Assembly (NCBI GenBank): GCA_022562915.1
Contig: JADFOJ010000016.1
Coordinates: 1-48,616 of the forward strand
DNA: 48,616 nt
Origin: Planctomycetota bacterium
Lineage (GTDB): Bacteria; Planctomycetota; Phycisphaerae; Phycisphaerales; SM1A02
Direction of reading: 5' to 3'
The notes under the pieces were generated by a model. That model worked only from the letters and a program-made list of their open reading frames with translations. It searched no databases and was not told the DNA's origin. A program made the translations under genes and the position numbers. Positions 27,563 to 36,273 of the stretch are shown in pieces; the stretch's first letter is position 1, and every line of letters begins with the position of its first letter.

Positions 27563-28417
27563 ATGAAACCGCTCGGCGCGATCCTGGGGGGATCGATCGG
27601 CGGACTGATCGGCGCCGTGATCTGGGCCGTCGTCACCTACTCCAGCGGCTGGGAGATCGGCTGGATCGCCTGGGGAATCGGCGGCCTTGTCGGCGTCGGC
27701 GTCCGCCTCGGCACCAGCGGCAGCGGCGGGATCAGCCACGGCGGGACGGCGGTGATCATCGCGCTGGTGGCGGTACTCGGCGGAAAGTGGGCGGCGGTGC
27801 GTTTGGAGCTCTCCGCGTTCATGGCCGGCGACGACGCGCCCCTTGGCGTGATCGCCGACACCATCGTGGCCGAGCGCGAAGAGGCGGGCACCCGCGTGCC
27901 TATGCCGCCCGAAGAGTACGCCGAGAGTCTCCGCGAGATGTACCCGCCCGACGTGTGGAGCGAGGCGGTGCAGCGGTGGAAGGCGATCGACCCCCAGCAG
28001 CAGGATGCCATGCGGGCGTTGCCCCCCTTGGCCAACCCACAAATCTGGCTTGTCTCGCTGGCGGACGAGGTCGTTGCGGAGTTCGAGAGCGAGGGCCGTG
28101 ATGTCGATTGGCCGCCCGGGATGAATTTCGAATCCGCGTGGCGCGAAGCCCACTACCCGGCTGACGTGTGGGCCGAGGCCCAGACGCAATGGGACGCCAT
28201 GAGCGAGCCCGATCGCGCGGTCTACAAGGCGCAGCTTGAGGAGGACATGGCCCTCGGCGAGCAGGAGATGCTCAACTGGTGGTTCCTGCAGAGCTTCACC
28301 ATCTACGACATCCTCTGGGTGGGCCTTGCGGTGGTCACCGCCTTCAGGTTGGGAGCCGGCCTGCAGGTCATGCCGGAGACGCTCTCCGACTCTGTGGACG
28401 ATCCGCCCACGACTTGA
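27563..28417 (+). CDS. Membrane protein with duplicated YPxDVWxEA motif, unknown
   Basis: 284 residues. Three N-terminal hydrophobic stretches (about 7-27, 33-48 and 60-75) and one near the C-terminus (YDILWVGLAVVTAFRLGAGL) flank a soluble loop of about 170 residues. The loop contains an internal repeat: REMYPPDVWSEAVQRWKAID (about residue 128) and REAHYPADVWAEAQTQWDAM (about residue 193), each followed by an acidic helix. I do not recognise the family. AGGGGG is the ribosome site before ATG 27563. The start codon lies inside GTTTCACATGAAAC, a one-mismatch parS-like sequence. Confidence 0.7.
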   Translation: MKPLGAILGGSIGGLIGAVIWAVVTYSSGWEIGWIAWGIGGLVGVGVRLGTSGSGGISHGGTAVIIALVAVLGGKWAAVRLELSAFMAGDDAPLGVIADTIVAEREEAGTRVPMPPEEYAESLREMYPPDVWSEAVQRWKAIDPQQQDAMRALPPLANPQIWLVSLADEVVAEFESEGRDVDWPPGMNFESAWREAHYPADVWAEAQTQWDAMSEPDRAVYKAQLEEDMALGEQEMLNWWFLQSFTIYDILWVGLAVVTAFRLGAGLQVMPETLSDSVDDPPTT

Positions 28418-28555
28418 GTTGGCAGTTCCGATGCAACGGGGGACCATGGGGCGCATCTCATCGACGGAACGCGCGCGGTGATCCCTTGCGCGGTATCTAT
28501 ATATTGGCTTCCGGAGGTTCGGCTATGCGAGTTCGGCCGTGTCACCCAGAGCTCA

Positions 28556-28606
28556 GGGAACAGGTGCTGCATCCAGGGAATAGGCGCTACATCCAGGGCA
28601 CAGGTG
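28556..28606. repeat. 20-nt tandem repeat, about 2.5 copies
   Basis: GGGAACAGGTGCTGCATCCA (28556-28575) and GGGAATAGGCGCTACATCCA (28576-28595) differ at four positions and are followed by a partial third unit. They lie in the 193-bp gap just past the end of the minus-strand hydrolase gene. Nothing else was seen in this gap. Confidence 0.7.
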
Positions 28607-28610
28607 GGTT

Positions 28611-30554
28611 TCAGCCCCCCGGTGCCCCCAGCCGCAGCACGCGCAGCCGCGACGGATAGGTCGCGGAGCTGTAGACCCGCTGGGTGGCCGTGACGAAGTC
28701 AGCCTCGTCGGCGAGATAGATGTTGTCGACGTACGTCTGCGGGTTGCGGTCCACCAGCGGGAACCACGTGCTCTGGATCTGCACCATGATCCGGTGGCCG
28801 GCGCGAAACGTGTGCAGTACGTCCTGCAACGGGACGCGCACCTGGGTCGGTTCGTCCGGGACGAACGGCTCGGGGTGCTCGTAACTATTCCGGAAGCGGC
28901 CGCGCATGACCTCGCTGCGCACCATCATCTGGTAGCCGCCGAGATGGACTCCGTCGCGGACGTCGTCGTGGTCCGGCGTCTCCGGCGGCAGCACGTCGAT
29001 GAGCTTGACGATCCAGTCCGAGGCGGTCCCGCTCGTGGAGACCCACAGGTCGGCCATGATGGGTCCGGCGAGCGTGACGTCCGATTCCAAAACAGGTGTC
29101 TGGTAGACCAGCACGTCCGGGCGGCGGGCGGCGAAGCGCTGGTCGTCGGTCATGTAATTGGAGGTCATGCCCTTGGAGATGTCGGTCGTGAACGGGACCG
29201 GGCGGGCCGGGTCCGACACGTACTGGTCGTAGCCCTCCGGTGAATCCGGCGTGTCGAAGGACATGCCCCCACCGGTGTGCAGGTACAGGTCCTGGGCGAC
29301 CGCATCGGCCGGTGGCCACTGGTCGAAGCTGCGCCACTGGTCGGCGCCGGTCTCGAACACGGTCGCCTCGGCGAGATCGAGGTCTCCCTCGCCCTTGAGA
29401 AAGTGCAGAAAGAACGGCCGCAGCATGTCACGCCGGTATTCGAGCGAGGTCTCGGCGCCGAAATCTATGTTGCCGACCCGCGTGCCCCGCGAGCGGCCCC
29501 AGCCGCCGTGCCGCCAGGGCCCCATGACGAGCACGTTGAAGATGCCGGGGTTCCTTTCTTCCACGGTGCGGTAGGTATTCAGCGCCCCGTAAAGGTCCTC
29601 GGCGTCGAACCAGCCGCCGACGGTCATGACGGCGGGGGCGACGTTGTTCAGGTGGGGAAGAATGTTGCGCGCCTGCCAGAACTCGTCGTAGTTCGGGTGC
29701 GCGACGATGTCGTTCCAGAACTCGACCTCGCCGTGGAGATACCGCTCGTTGGCGTTGCGAAGCGGCCCCATGTCCATGAAAAACCGGTACCCGTCCGGCG
29801 TGCCGTGTTTGAAACGCGGGTGACGCTCGGTGGTGGGTTCCGGGCGCGGTTGCCCGAACGAGGATATGAAATTGAACACATGCGGCAGGAAGAACGCGCC
29901 GTGATGGTGGAAGTCGTCGAACCACCAGTCGGCGATCGGCGCCTGCGGGGAGACCGCGACCAGCGCCGGATGCGCATCGGCCATTCCTGCCGAGGCGTAG
30001 AAACCGGGATAGGAGATCCCCCACAGGCCGACGCGGCCGTTGTTGCCGGGCACGTTCGCCAGCAGCCACTCGATCGTGTCGTAGGTGTCGCTGCTCTCGT
30101 CGATGTCCGCAGGCGACTCCTTCGCCGGCACGTGCGGTCTCATGTTCACGAACGATCCCTCGCTCATGTAGCAGCCCCGCACGTCCTGGTACACGAAGAT
30201 GTAGCCGTCTTCGTCGAACGCGGCGCTCGGGCCCAGGCGCCGGCGGTACTCGTCGGGCCCGTAGGGCCGGCTGCTGTACGGCGTGCGGACCATCAGGATC
30301 GGGTACGTCTGCGTCGTGTCGCGCGGCGCGTACACGGCCGTGAACAACTCCACGCCGTCCCGCATGGGCACCATGTGTTCCGTCTTGACGTAGTGGTCCC
30401 GTGGTGACGGTCTGGACGGCCCGGTCAGCGCAGCGCTCGGGGTAATCAGCTGGGCGGTCGCTTCATGCTCCGGCGCGGTGGAGCAGCTGCCGAGACAGAG
30501 CAGGCAGGCGACGAGAGTCAACGTCTTCCGGTGGGGCCGTGCGGCGGTGGGCAT
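28611..30554 (-). CDS. CocE/NonD-family hydrolase, lipoprotein
   Basis: 647-residue alpha/beta hydrolase of the X-Pro dipeptidyl-peptidase S15 / cocaine esterase / alpha-amino-acid ester hydrolase class. The signal sequence ends in a lipobox (LGSC, Cys24), so it is probably anchored in a membrane and faces the periplasm. The catalytic triad is visible: Ser181 in GLWGISYPGF, Asp317 in GGWFDAEDLYGA and His349 in MGPWRHGGW. The oxyanion Tyr region MVRTPYSSRPYG is also present. The C-terminal jelly-roll domain runs from about residue 420. The natural substrate (ester, amide or beta-lactam side chain) cannot be told from the sequence. Its 3' end lies next to a tandem repeat. Confidence 0.92.
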   Translation of the reverse strand: MPTAARPHRKTLTLVACLLCLGSCSTAPEHEATAQLITPSAALTGPSRPSPRDHYVKTEHMVPMRDGVELFTAVYAPRDTTQTYPILMVRTPYSSRPYGPDEYRRRLGPSAAFDEDGYIFVYQDVRGCYMSEGSFVNMRPHVPAKESPADIDESSDTYDTIEWLLANVPGNNGRVGLWGISYPGFYASAGMADAHPALVAVSPQAPIADWWFDDFHHHGAFFLPHVFNFISSFGQPRPEPTTERHPRFKHGTPDGYRFFMDMGPLRNANERYLHGEVEFWNDIVAHPNYDEFWQARNILPHLNNVAPAVMTVGGWFDAEDLYGALNTYRTVEERNPGIFNVLVMGPWRHGGWGRSRGTRVGNIDFGAETSLEYRRDMLRPFFLHFLKGEGDLDLAEATVFETGADQWRSFDQWPPADAVAQDLYLHTGGGMSFDTPDSPEGYDQYVSDPARPVPFTTDISKGMTSNYMTDDQRFAARRPDVLVYQTPVLESDVTLAGPIMADLWVSTSGTASDWIVKLIDVLPPETPDHDDVRDGVHLGGYQMMVRSEVMRGRFRNSYEHPEPFVPDEPTQVRVPLQDVLHTFRAGHRIMVQIQSTWFPLVDRNPQTYVDNIYLADEADFVTATQRVYSSATYPSRLRVLRLGAPGG

Positions 30555-30742
30555 GCATCTTCTCCAGGCTTCGGGGGCGCAACGTGTCTCGACCGTTCAT
30601 CGTAACGAGGGATTCCCCGGCAGGACCAGTCCCGATCCTGAACAGGAGATATCGGACAGTACGCCACTTCCGAGGCGCCGTACCCGGCCGGGCCTGTCAA
30701 GTTCGTGCCAAGGGCGACCGAGGATCAACCGAGGGGTGACTC

Positions 30743-31405
30743 TTGACCACGTTCGAACAGACGATGCAGCCGGTGCCGGTGCAGACACGGTCGCTGAACC
30801 CGTGGTTCACGATGTGGCTCCACCCGCGCGCGACGACTCGTGAGATCCTCGACACCGACCCGGCCCGGCTCGTGATCGCGCTGGCCATGTTCGGCGGAGT
30901 GCTCAACGCGCTGGACCACGCTTCCGTCGCGAGTCTCGGTGAGGAACTGTCGGTGCCGATGATCTTCGCCCTGGCGATTCCCGTGGGCATGGTTGCCGGG
31001 GTCATCGCGCTGTATCTCGGCGCCGCGCTGATCCGGTGGACGGGAAGCTGGCTCGGCGGGCAGGCGTCGGCCGGCGAGGTCCGCGCCGCGCTGGCGTGGG
31101 GCCACCTGCCGGTCTACTTTGCCGCCGTGCTGTGGTTGCCGTACCTCGGGTTCTTCGGTAACGAGATCTTCATGAGCGAGATGCCGTCGGTCCAGGCCAG
31201 GCCCTGGCTGCTGCTGGTGCTACTGAACCTGGCGGTCCTCGAGAAGGGGCTGGTGGTGTGGGGACTGGTCACACTGGTCCTCGCCGTCGCTGAAGCGCAT
31301 CGGTTCTCAGGTTGGAGGTCACTCGGCAGCATCGTGATGGCGGTGCTGGTGCTCATCGTCCCGCTCATGATGCTGGCCGTATTGCTGTTCCTGGCGAACT
31401 GGTAG
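30743..31405 (+). CDS. Yip1-family membrane protein
   Basis: 220 residues with about five hydrophobic segments and the Yip1-type opening LNPWFTMWLHPRATTREIL. Bacterial Yip1 proteins have no settled function. The TTG at 30743 is chosen because GAGGGG lies seven bases before it; an in-frame ATG seven codons later is an alternative. It ends at 31405, directly against the stop of the convergent aminotransferase-like gene with no base between. Confidence 0.8.
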   Translation: MTTFEQTMQPVPVQTRSLNPWFTMWLHPRATTREILDTDPARLVIALAMFGGVLNALDHASVASLGEELSVPMIFALAIPVGMVAGVIALYLGAALIRWTGSWLGGQASAGEVRAALAWGHLPVYFAAVLWLPYLGFFGNEIFMSEMPSVQARPWLLLVLLNLAVLEKGLVVWGLVTLVLAVAEAHRFSGWRSLGSIVMAVLVLIVPLMMLAVLLFLANW

Positions 31406-32317
31406 TCATTCGAGCTCGGTGTTCATGGCAGTCCCTTCCCGCGCAGTGAGCTCGGCATAGAGACCGCTGAGCTGCACGGTCATCGGACCGACCTCGCCGT
31501 CGCCGATCGTGCGGCCGTCCACGCGGGTCACCGCGGCAAGCTCGCCCATCGTGCCGGTGCAGAACATCTCCTCGGCGCGGTAGACCTCGGAGAGAGAGAG
31601 GTCCCTGACCTCGTGCGAAACGTCGTTGGCCGAACAGAGTTCCAGCACGGCGGCGCGGGTGATTCCTTCCGGGCACGCGACGCAACGGGGGGTCCTGACC
31701 ACACCGGCGGTCACGATGAAGACGTGCGTGGCGTTGGTCTCGGCGACGAAGCCGCGCGTGTCGAGCATGAGCGCGTCGTCGGCGCCGGCGACGTTGGCCT
31801 CGATCTTGGCGAGAATCGACTGGAGCAGGTTGGCGTGGTGGATCCTGGGGTCCAGGCAATCGGGCGGGAATCGTCGCACGGAACTCGTGACCAGCGACAG
31901 GCCTCCCCTGTCATAGACCGGCGGCTTGTGCTCCGCGAGGATGATCAGCGTCGGACCGGACCGGTTCAGTCTCGGATCCATGCCGGAGGTGACCTTGACG
32001 CCGCGAGTGAGCGTGAGCCGGATGTGCACGCCGTCGGTCATGTCGTTGGCCGCGAGCGTCTTGCGGAGTTCTTCGGTCAACGTCTCGTGGGTCGGGATCG
32101 ACTCGAACGCCAGTGCCTTCGCCGAGCCGCGCAGCCGATCGAGGTGCTCGGTGAGCCTGAAGATCCTGCCGTCGTAGAGACGCAGCCCCTCCCACACGGC
32201 ATCGCCGCCCTGGACGACCGAGTCGAACGGGCTGACGCCCGCGCGGTCGCGCGGAAACAGTTCGCCGTTGATGTTGACGAGGATCCCGCGGTTGCGCTGG
32301 TCGAACTGCTGGAGCAT
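31406..32317 (-). CDS. Class IV aminotransferase-like protein, PLP lysine replaced
   Basis: 303 residues with the fold-type IV layout of branched-chain and D-amino-acid aminotransferases. It has the N-terminal INGELFPRDRAGVSPFDSVV, the glycine region around GGDAVWEGLR, R-rich substrate residues, and the phosphate-binding end ETNATHVFIV with E193. In the segment where known enzymes carry the Schiff-base lysine (DIKSLNLL in D-amino-acid aminotransferase), this protein reads RIHHANLLQSILAKIEA. The lysine position is His160, with no gap needed in the alignment. It may therefore not be a transaminase in the usual sense; a lyase, a PLP-binding but inactive protein, or a shifted catalytic Lys (K171) are options. 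ATG 32317 gives the family length. Confidence 0.82.
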   Translation of the reverse strand: MLQQFDQRNRGILVNINGELFPRDRAGVSPFDSVVQGGDAVWEGLRLYDGRIFRLTEHLDRLRGSAKALAFESIPTHETLTEELRKTLAANDMTDGVHIRLTLTRGVKVTSGMDPRLNRSGPTLIILAEHKPPVYDRGGLSLVTSSVRRFPPDCLDPRIHHANLLQSILAKIEANVAGADDALMLDTRGFVAETNATHVFIVTAGVVRTPRCVACPEGITRAAVLELCSANDVSHEVRDLSLSEVYRAEEMFCTGTMGELAAVTRVDGRTIGDGEVGPMTVQLSGLYAELTAREGTAMNTELE

Positions 32318-32375
32318 TGACGTGCAGTCACGATAACACGGCTGTGCCACGGGGTCCCCCGATACAATTCGCCAC

Positions 32376-33548
32376 ATGGGCCTCAGCACACGCAGGCTGT
32401 TTCTGACGGGATCACTCGGTGTCGGCGTCGCGGCGATCCTGGGGCCGTGGCCGGTCGGCCGGCGTCTCGCCGCGGCGTTCGATCCGCCGCCGGACGGTCC
32501 GCTGGCGGGCGGCGTGCGCGTGGGGCTGCTGCGATTCCGCGACGAGCCCGATCGCATGGAAGAGGTCTACGGCGCGGGCCTGGACGGCCGGTTCCGCCAG
32601 GACCTCTCCACGTTGACCACCGACACGTTGGTCACGCCCAACGAGCGGTTCTACATCCGCACCCGGTGCCCGGACACCATCGACTACGGCAAACCGTGGA
32701 CGATTCGCCTGCGGGGGCGTACCGGGCAGTCCATTGAGATCGCCGCGGACGTTCTTGCGAAGCTCTCACGGGCGATGGGCGTTCACCTGATGGAGTGCGC
32801 CGCCAGCGCCCGCGGGGGCCTGGTCAGCGCGGCCGAATGGTCCGGCGTTCCGATCAGCGAGGTTCTCGGCCGGCTCGGACCGCTGCCCGGCGACGCGCGC
32901 GTGCTCGTGAGCGGTTTCGACGGGCACTCCAGGTACGACGAGAAGTCCGACGAGCGCGGCGCGAGCTGGATCTTCACACGAGCCGAACTCCAGGAGGCCG
33001 GGGCGTTTCTCGCCACGACCATGAACGGCGTCGCGCTGCCTGTGGACCACGGTTTCCCCGTTCGCCTGGTCGTTCCGGGCTGGTACGGCTGCACGTGCAT
33101 CAAGTGGGTCGACTCGATCCGCCTGGTCGAGGACTCCGTGCACTCGACGCGACAGATGCGCGGCTACGCCGGCCGCACGCACCAGCACGGTGTTCCGAAA
33201 TACGCCCGCGACTTCCAGCCGGCGGTCATCGATCTTGCCGCCATGCCGATCCGTGTCGAGCGGTGGCGGGTCGGTACGCGTGTCGTGCACCGGGTCGTCG
33301 GCATCATCTGGGGCGGCCGCCGGACGACCGACGACCTGGTCATCCGGTTCAACGCCGACCAGCCGTACGTGCCGGTCGAGTCCTATGTACACGCCACGAC
33401 GAGCACGTGGTCGCTGTGGTCGCACCTCTGGCGGCCGCCGGCGCCAGGCCGGTACCGCATCCAGTTGAGCATCGACGATCCCTCCATCCGGACGCGCCGG
33501 CTGGACAGCGGTTACTACGGCCGGACCGTCCTCGTCCAGGGCGTGTGA
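32376..33548 (+). CDS. Molybdopterin-dependent oxidoreductase (sulfite oxidase family)
   Basis: 390-residue protein exported by the Tat route: RR in STRRLFLTGSLGVGVAA, a typical twin-arginine leader. The body carries the oxidoreductase molybdopterin-binding fold (TPNERFYIRTRCPDTIDY, then VHLMECAASARGG with Cys141 as the probable Mo ligand, and RLVVPGWYGCTCIKWVDSIRL). The C-terminal part is a Mo-co dimerisation-type immunoglobulin domain. It resembles the sulfite oxidase / YedY group, but the substrate is unknown. No cytochrome or YedZ-like partner lies next to it. ATG 32376 is preferred because the Tat motif follows at once. It is convergent with a sulfotransferase-like gene 17 bases away. 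Confidence 0.87.
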   Translation: MGLSTRRLFLTGSLGVGVAAILGPWPVGRRLAAAFDPPPDGPLAGGVRVGLLRFRDEPDRMEEVYGAGLDGRFRQDLSTLTTDTLVTPNERFYIRTRCPDTIDYGKPWTIRLRGRTGQSIEIAADVLAKLSRAMGVHLMECAASARGGLVSAAEWSGVPISEVLGRLGPLPGDARVLVSGFDGHSRYDEKSDERGASWIFTRAELQEAGAFLATTMNGVALPVDHGFPVRLVVPGWYGCTCIKWVDSIRLVEDSVHSTRQMRGYAGRTHQHGVPKYARDFQPAVIDLAAMPIRVERWRVGTRVVHRVVGIIWGGRRTTDDLVIRFNADQPYVPVESYVHATTSTWSLWSHLWRPPAPGRYRIQLSIDDPSIRTRRLDSGYYGRTVLVQGV

Positions 33549-33565
33549 GCTGCGCTGCGCGTGCG

Positions 33566-34294
33566 CTACTGACCGAGGCGGTGCTCGTACAGCGCCCGGT
33601 AGTGCGCCGCGCACTGTTCGTACAGTCCCGTGAGCCGCCGCGGAAACGGGTCGTGGCTGGGGCGGTACCGCTTGAACGACGTCGACCTCTCCACGGCGTC
33701 GTACCAGTGCTTCGCCCAGATCCCGTCGGTTGTCCGGCGCCCGGGTGGCCAGGAGAGCATCGCCTCGGTGAACTCGACGCCGATCGTGTCGCAGAGAAGA
33801 CCCAAGAGCCGGCGCGGATCCTCCAGGACGTCGCGCGCGTCGAGCACCGCGGGTGTCACGCCCGTGCGCCGACGAACGTGCTCGAACAGCTCCACCTGCC
33901 GGGGCAGCCCCGTGTCCTGGAGGGTCGGCTCTGGGACGTTCTTCTCCAGGGAGGTCAGCATCTCGCGCGGATCCCGAACCAGGAAACAACTCGTCACCTC
34001 GTCGAGCCAGCCCCGGTCAACGTCCTCCAGCAGGTGCTGCGCCATGTGCTTCTGGTAGAAGATCGTCCGGGCGCCGGGAACGGCCCCGGTCAGTCCGGCG
34101 ATCACGGTCCGGGGGTCGGTCTCGTGATGGTCGACAATCTCTGCCGCACCGGGGTGGTCGCGCCCCGTTTCGGCCAGGTAATGCGCGTAGAACGGCTCGT
34201 CGCACACGGCCGTATCGGGCCGGTTGCCCCACGACCGCATCAGCGCCGTCGAGATGTTCCGCGGCCCCGACCACATGGCGATCCGGACGGTCAT
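33566..34294 (-). CDS. Sulfotransferase-like protein
   Basis: 242 residues with both PAPS-binding signatures. The 5'-phosphosulfate loop is MWSGPRNISTALMRSW (residues 7-22), with Ser/Asn replacing the common P-R-S-G-S/T order. The 3'-phosphate motif is FLVRDPREMLTSL (from residue 104, R107). It would move a sulfate group from PAPS to an alcohol or amine. Family members of this short SGPRNxSTAxMR type also include branched-chain aminotransferase-associated proteins, and an aminotransferase-like gene indeed lies two genes away. The substrate is unknown. Its start is separated by 91 bases from the divergent gspF. Confidence 0.8.
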   Translation of the reverse strand: MTVRIAMWSGPRNISTALMRSWGNRPDTAVCDEPFYAHYLAETGRDHPGAAEIVDHHETDPRTVIAGLTGAVPGARTIFYQKHMAQHLLEDVDRGWLDEVTSCFLVRDPREMLTSLEKNVPEPTLQDTGLPRQVELFEHVRRRTGVTPAVLDARDVLEDPRRLLGLLCDTIGVEFTEAMLSWPPGRRTTDGIWAKHWYDAVERSTSFKRYRPSHDPFPRRLTGLYEQCAAHYRALYEHRLGQ

Positions 34295-34385
34295 GCGGGG
34301 ACGATACCCGTGGCACCGGCCGCGTGCCTGGGCGAGATTTCGGCAACCGGACCGGGTCGGAGGGGTACCGTATTATCGAGCATCG

Positions 34386-35576
34386 ATGGGAACGTACGCC
34401 TACATCGCCCGTGATTCGTCCGGCAACAGGCAGAGCGGGACGATCGCCGCGGCCAGCGAGCAGGCGGCCCTGACCGAACTGTTCGGCCGCGATCTCGCAC
34501 CGGTTCGCGTCGACGCCGTGCGTGAAACGCACACGTTCCGGCGCGCGGTATCGACACGCCAACTGGCGACGGCCTACGGGCAACTGGCGGACCTGCTCAA
34601 GGTCGGGATGCCCTTGCTCAAGTCACTTCAACTGCTCAGTCGCGGCAAGAGCAACCCCCGTCTCGCCGCCGTCATGGCCGAGATCGCCGAGGAGGTCTCC
34701 GAGGGCGCGCGGCTCGCCGACAGCATGGGCACCCACCCGGAGATGTTTCCACCGATCCAGGTCGCCATGATTCGCGCGGGTGAGCGCGGCGGGTTCCTCG
34801 AACAGGTGTTCGAGCGGCTCGGGGTGTTCCTCGAGAACCAGGCCGAGATGCGGGCACGCGTCGTGGGGAACATGATCTACCCGGTCATGCTGCTCGCGGT
34901 GGGCGCGGCAATCGTGGTCGCGGCGCTGGTGTTCTTCGTGCCGAAGTTTCAGACGTTCTACGCGCGCATCGAGCTTCCGCTGCCGACGAAGATCCTGATG
35001 GGGGCCTCGGCGGTGCTGACACGCTACTGGCTGGGGCTCGTCATCGGCGGTGTGGTCGCGTTCCTTGCCGGATCGTGGATTCTGCGCCGGCCCGATGTCC
35101 GCCGGGCGGTCGCCCGCTGGCAGCTTCGCATCCCCGTGATCGGGCCGCTGATCGCGAATCTGGCGATCGCGCGGTTCACGCGGATCCTGGGGACGCTGCT
35201 GGTCAACGGCGTTCCGATGATCTCGGCGATGCAGATCAGCCGGGAAGCCATCGGCCACCCGCTGCTGGCCGGGGCGATCGACGAGGCGGTGGACGCGGTT
35301 CGTGCCGGTGAGCCCCTGGCCGGCCCGCTCGGCGACAGCGGGATGTTCCCCGAAGACGTGACGGAGATGATCGCGGTGGGCGAGTCGGCCAACAATCTCG
35401 CCCAGGTGCTCGTGGCGATCGCCGAGACCCTCGAGAAGCGGATCGACCGGATGCTGCAACTGTTCGTGCGTCTCATGGAACCCTTGATGCTGCTGGCGCT
35501 GGCGGGAGTGGTCCTGTTCATCTTCATCGCGCTGATCGTGCCGATGCTCAAGCTCAGCGCGGCGATCGGGACATGA
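34386..35576 (+). CDS. gspF: Type II secretion / type IV pilus inner-membrane protein F
   Basis: 396-residue platform protein. Two GspF domains are present, each with the helical bundle and a following membrane segment. The first covers AVSTRQLATAYGQLADLLKVGMPLLKSLQLL...; the second covers RFTRILGTLLVNGVPMISAMQIS.... Conserved MIRAGERGGFLEQVFERL and MIAVGESANNLAQVLVAIAETLE are the paired family motifs. Three transmembrane segments are visible. ATG 34386 opens with the standard TYAYIARDSSGNRQSGTI; a longer in-frame start at 34224 is antisense to the sulfotransferase gene. It heads the secretion gene run, which lacks the ATPase E and the secretin D. Confidence 0.93.
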   Translation: MGTYAYIARDSSGNRQSGTIAAASEQAALTELFGRDLAPVRVDAVRETHTFRRAVSTRQLATAYGQLADLLKVGMPLLKSLQLLSRGKSNPRLAAVMAEIAEEVSEGARLADSMGTHPEMFPPIQVAMIRAGERGGFLEQVFERLGVFLENQAEMRARVVGNMIYPVMLLAVGAAIVVAALVFFVPKFQTFYARIELPLPTKILMGASAVLTRYWLGLVIGGVVAFLAGSWILRRPDVRRAVARWQLRIPVIGPLIANLAIARFTRILGTLLVNGVPMISAMQISREAIGHPLLAGAIDEAVDAVRAGEPLAGPLGDSGMFPEDVTEMIAVGESANNLAQVLVAIAETLEKRIDRMLQLFVRLMEPLMLLALAGVVLFIFIALIVPMLKLSAAIGT

Positions 35577-35605
35577 GCCCGCCACCATGTGAAAACCAGG
35601 GCATC

Positions 35606-35623
35606 CCGGCCGCCGCCGGCCGG
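35606..35623. terminator. GC hairpin between gspF and gspG
   Basis: A 7-bp stem CCGGCCG/CGGCCGG with a four-base loop in the 141-bp gap after gspF. There is no U-tract, so it may slow transcription or protect an mRNA end rather than terminate fully. Confidence 0.35.
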
Positions 35624-35717
35624 TAGGATCGAGAAGGAGCCGGCTGCCTGGGTTACCATGGAAGGTGTCCCCCGACGCTCTGCGAACCAACCGGGACCCC
35701 TGAGAAGGACATGTGCC

Positions 35718-36254
35718 GTGAGCCCTGAAACAATCGACAAGAACACCGTGCGAACGATCCGGTCCGGCTTCACGCTCATCGAGCTGCTGATCGTGATCGC
35801 CATTCTGCTGGCGATCGGCGGGCTGGTCGTCGTGAACCTCATTCCGCGCGGCGAGCAGGCCAAGAGTGACCTTCAGCGCGTCCAGTTCGACCAGATCGCC
35901 AGTGCCTTCCAGCAGTTCCGTCTCGATCTCGACCGCTGGCCCTCCGAGGAGGAAGGCATCGTGGTGCTCTGGGACCGCGAGCAGATGGAGGACGAGAACG
36001 AGTACGAGCGCTGGCGCGGCCCCTACCTCACCGAACCGGTCACCGAGGACCGATGGGGCAACGAACTGGTCTACCACTTCCCCGGTGAGATCCGCGGTGA
36101 GAGCTACTACGACCTGATCTCGGTGGGCCCCGACGGCGAAGAAGGTTCGGACGACGACATCACCAACCATGATCGTCTTCGAGACGCCGACGGTGAGATT
36201 GCCGAGGACGCGGACTTCGGCGCCCTGGACAGCAATGCCCCCGGCGGCCCCTGA
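35718..36254 (+). CDS. gspG: Major pseudopilin GspG
   Basis: 178-residue major pseudopilin. The prepilin peptidase site is IRSG-FTLIELLIVIAILLAIGGLVVVNL, with the glutamate at +5 as required. The C-terminal globular part has the GspG calcium-site region with DRWGNELVYHFPGE and LISVGPDGEEGSDDDITN, close to the conserved 'YDLxSxGxDGxxGGxxxxxDI'. A charged stretch (DREQMEDENEYERWRGPYL) is longer than usual. GTG 35718 is used since GAAGG lies about ten bases upstream and the leader then is 17 residues. It leads the tight G-H-I-J-K run. Confidence 0.93.
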   Translation: MSPETIDKNTVRTIRSGFTLIELLIVIAILLAIGGLVVVNLIPRGEQAKSDLQRVQFDQIASAFQQFRLDLDRWPSEEEGIVVLWDREQMEDENEYERWRGPYLTEPVTEDRWGNELVYHFPGEIRGESYYDLISVGPDGEEGSDDDITNHDRLRDADGEIAEDADFGALDSNAPGGP

Positions 36255-36273
36255 ACCGCCCGGTCACGCGGTC

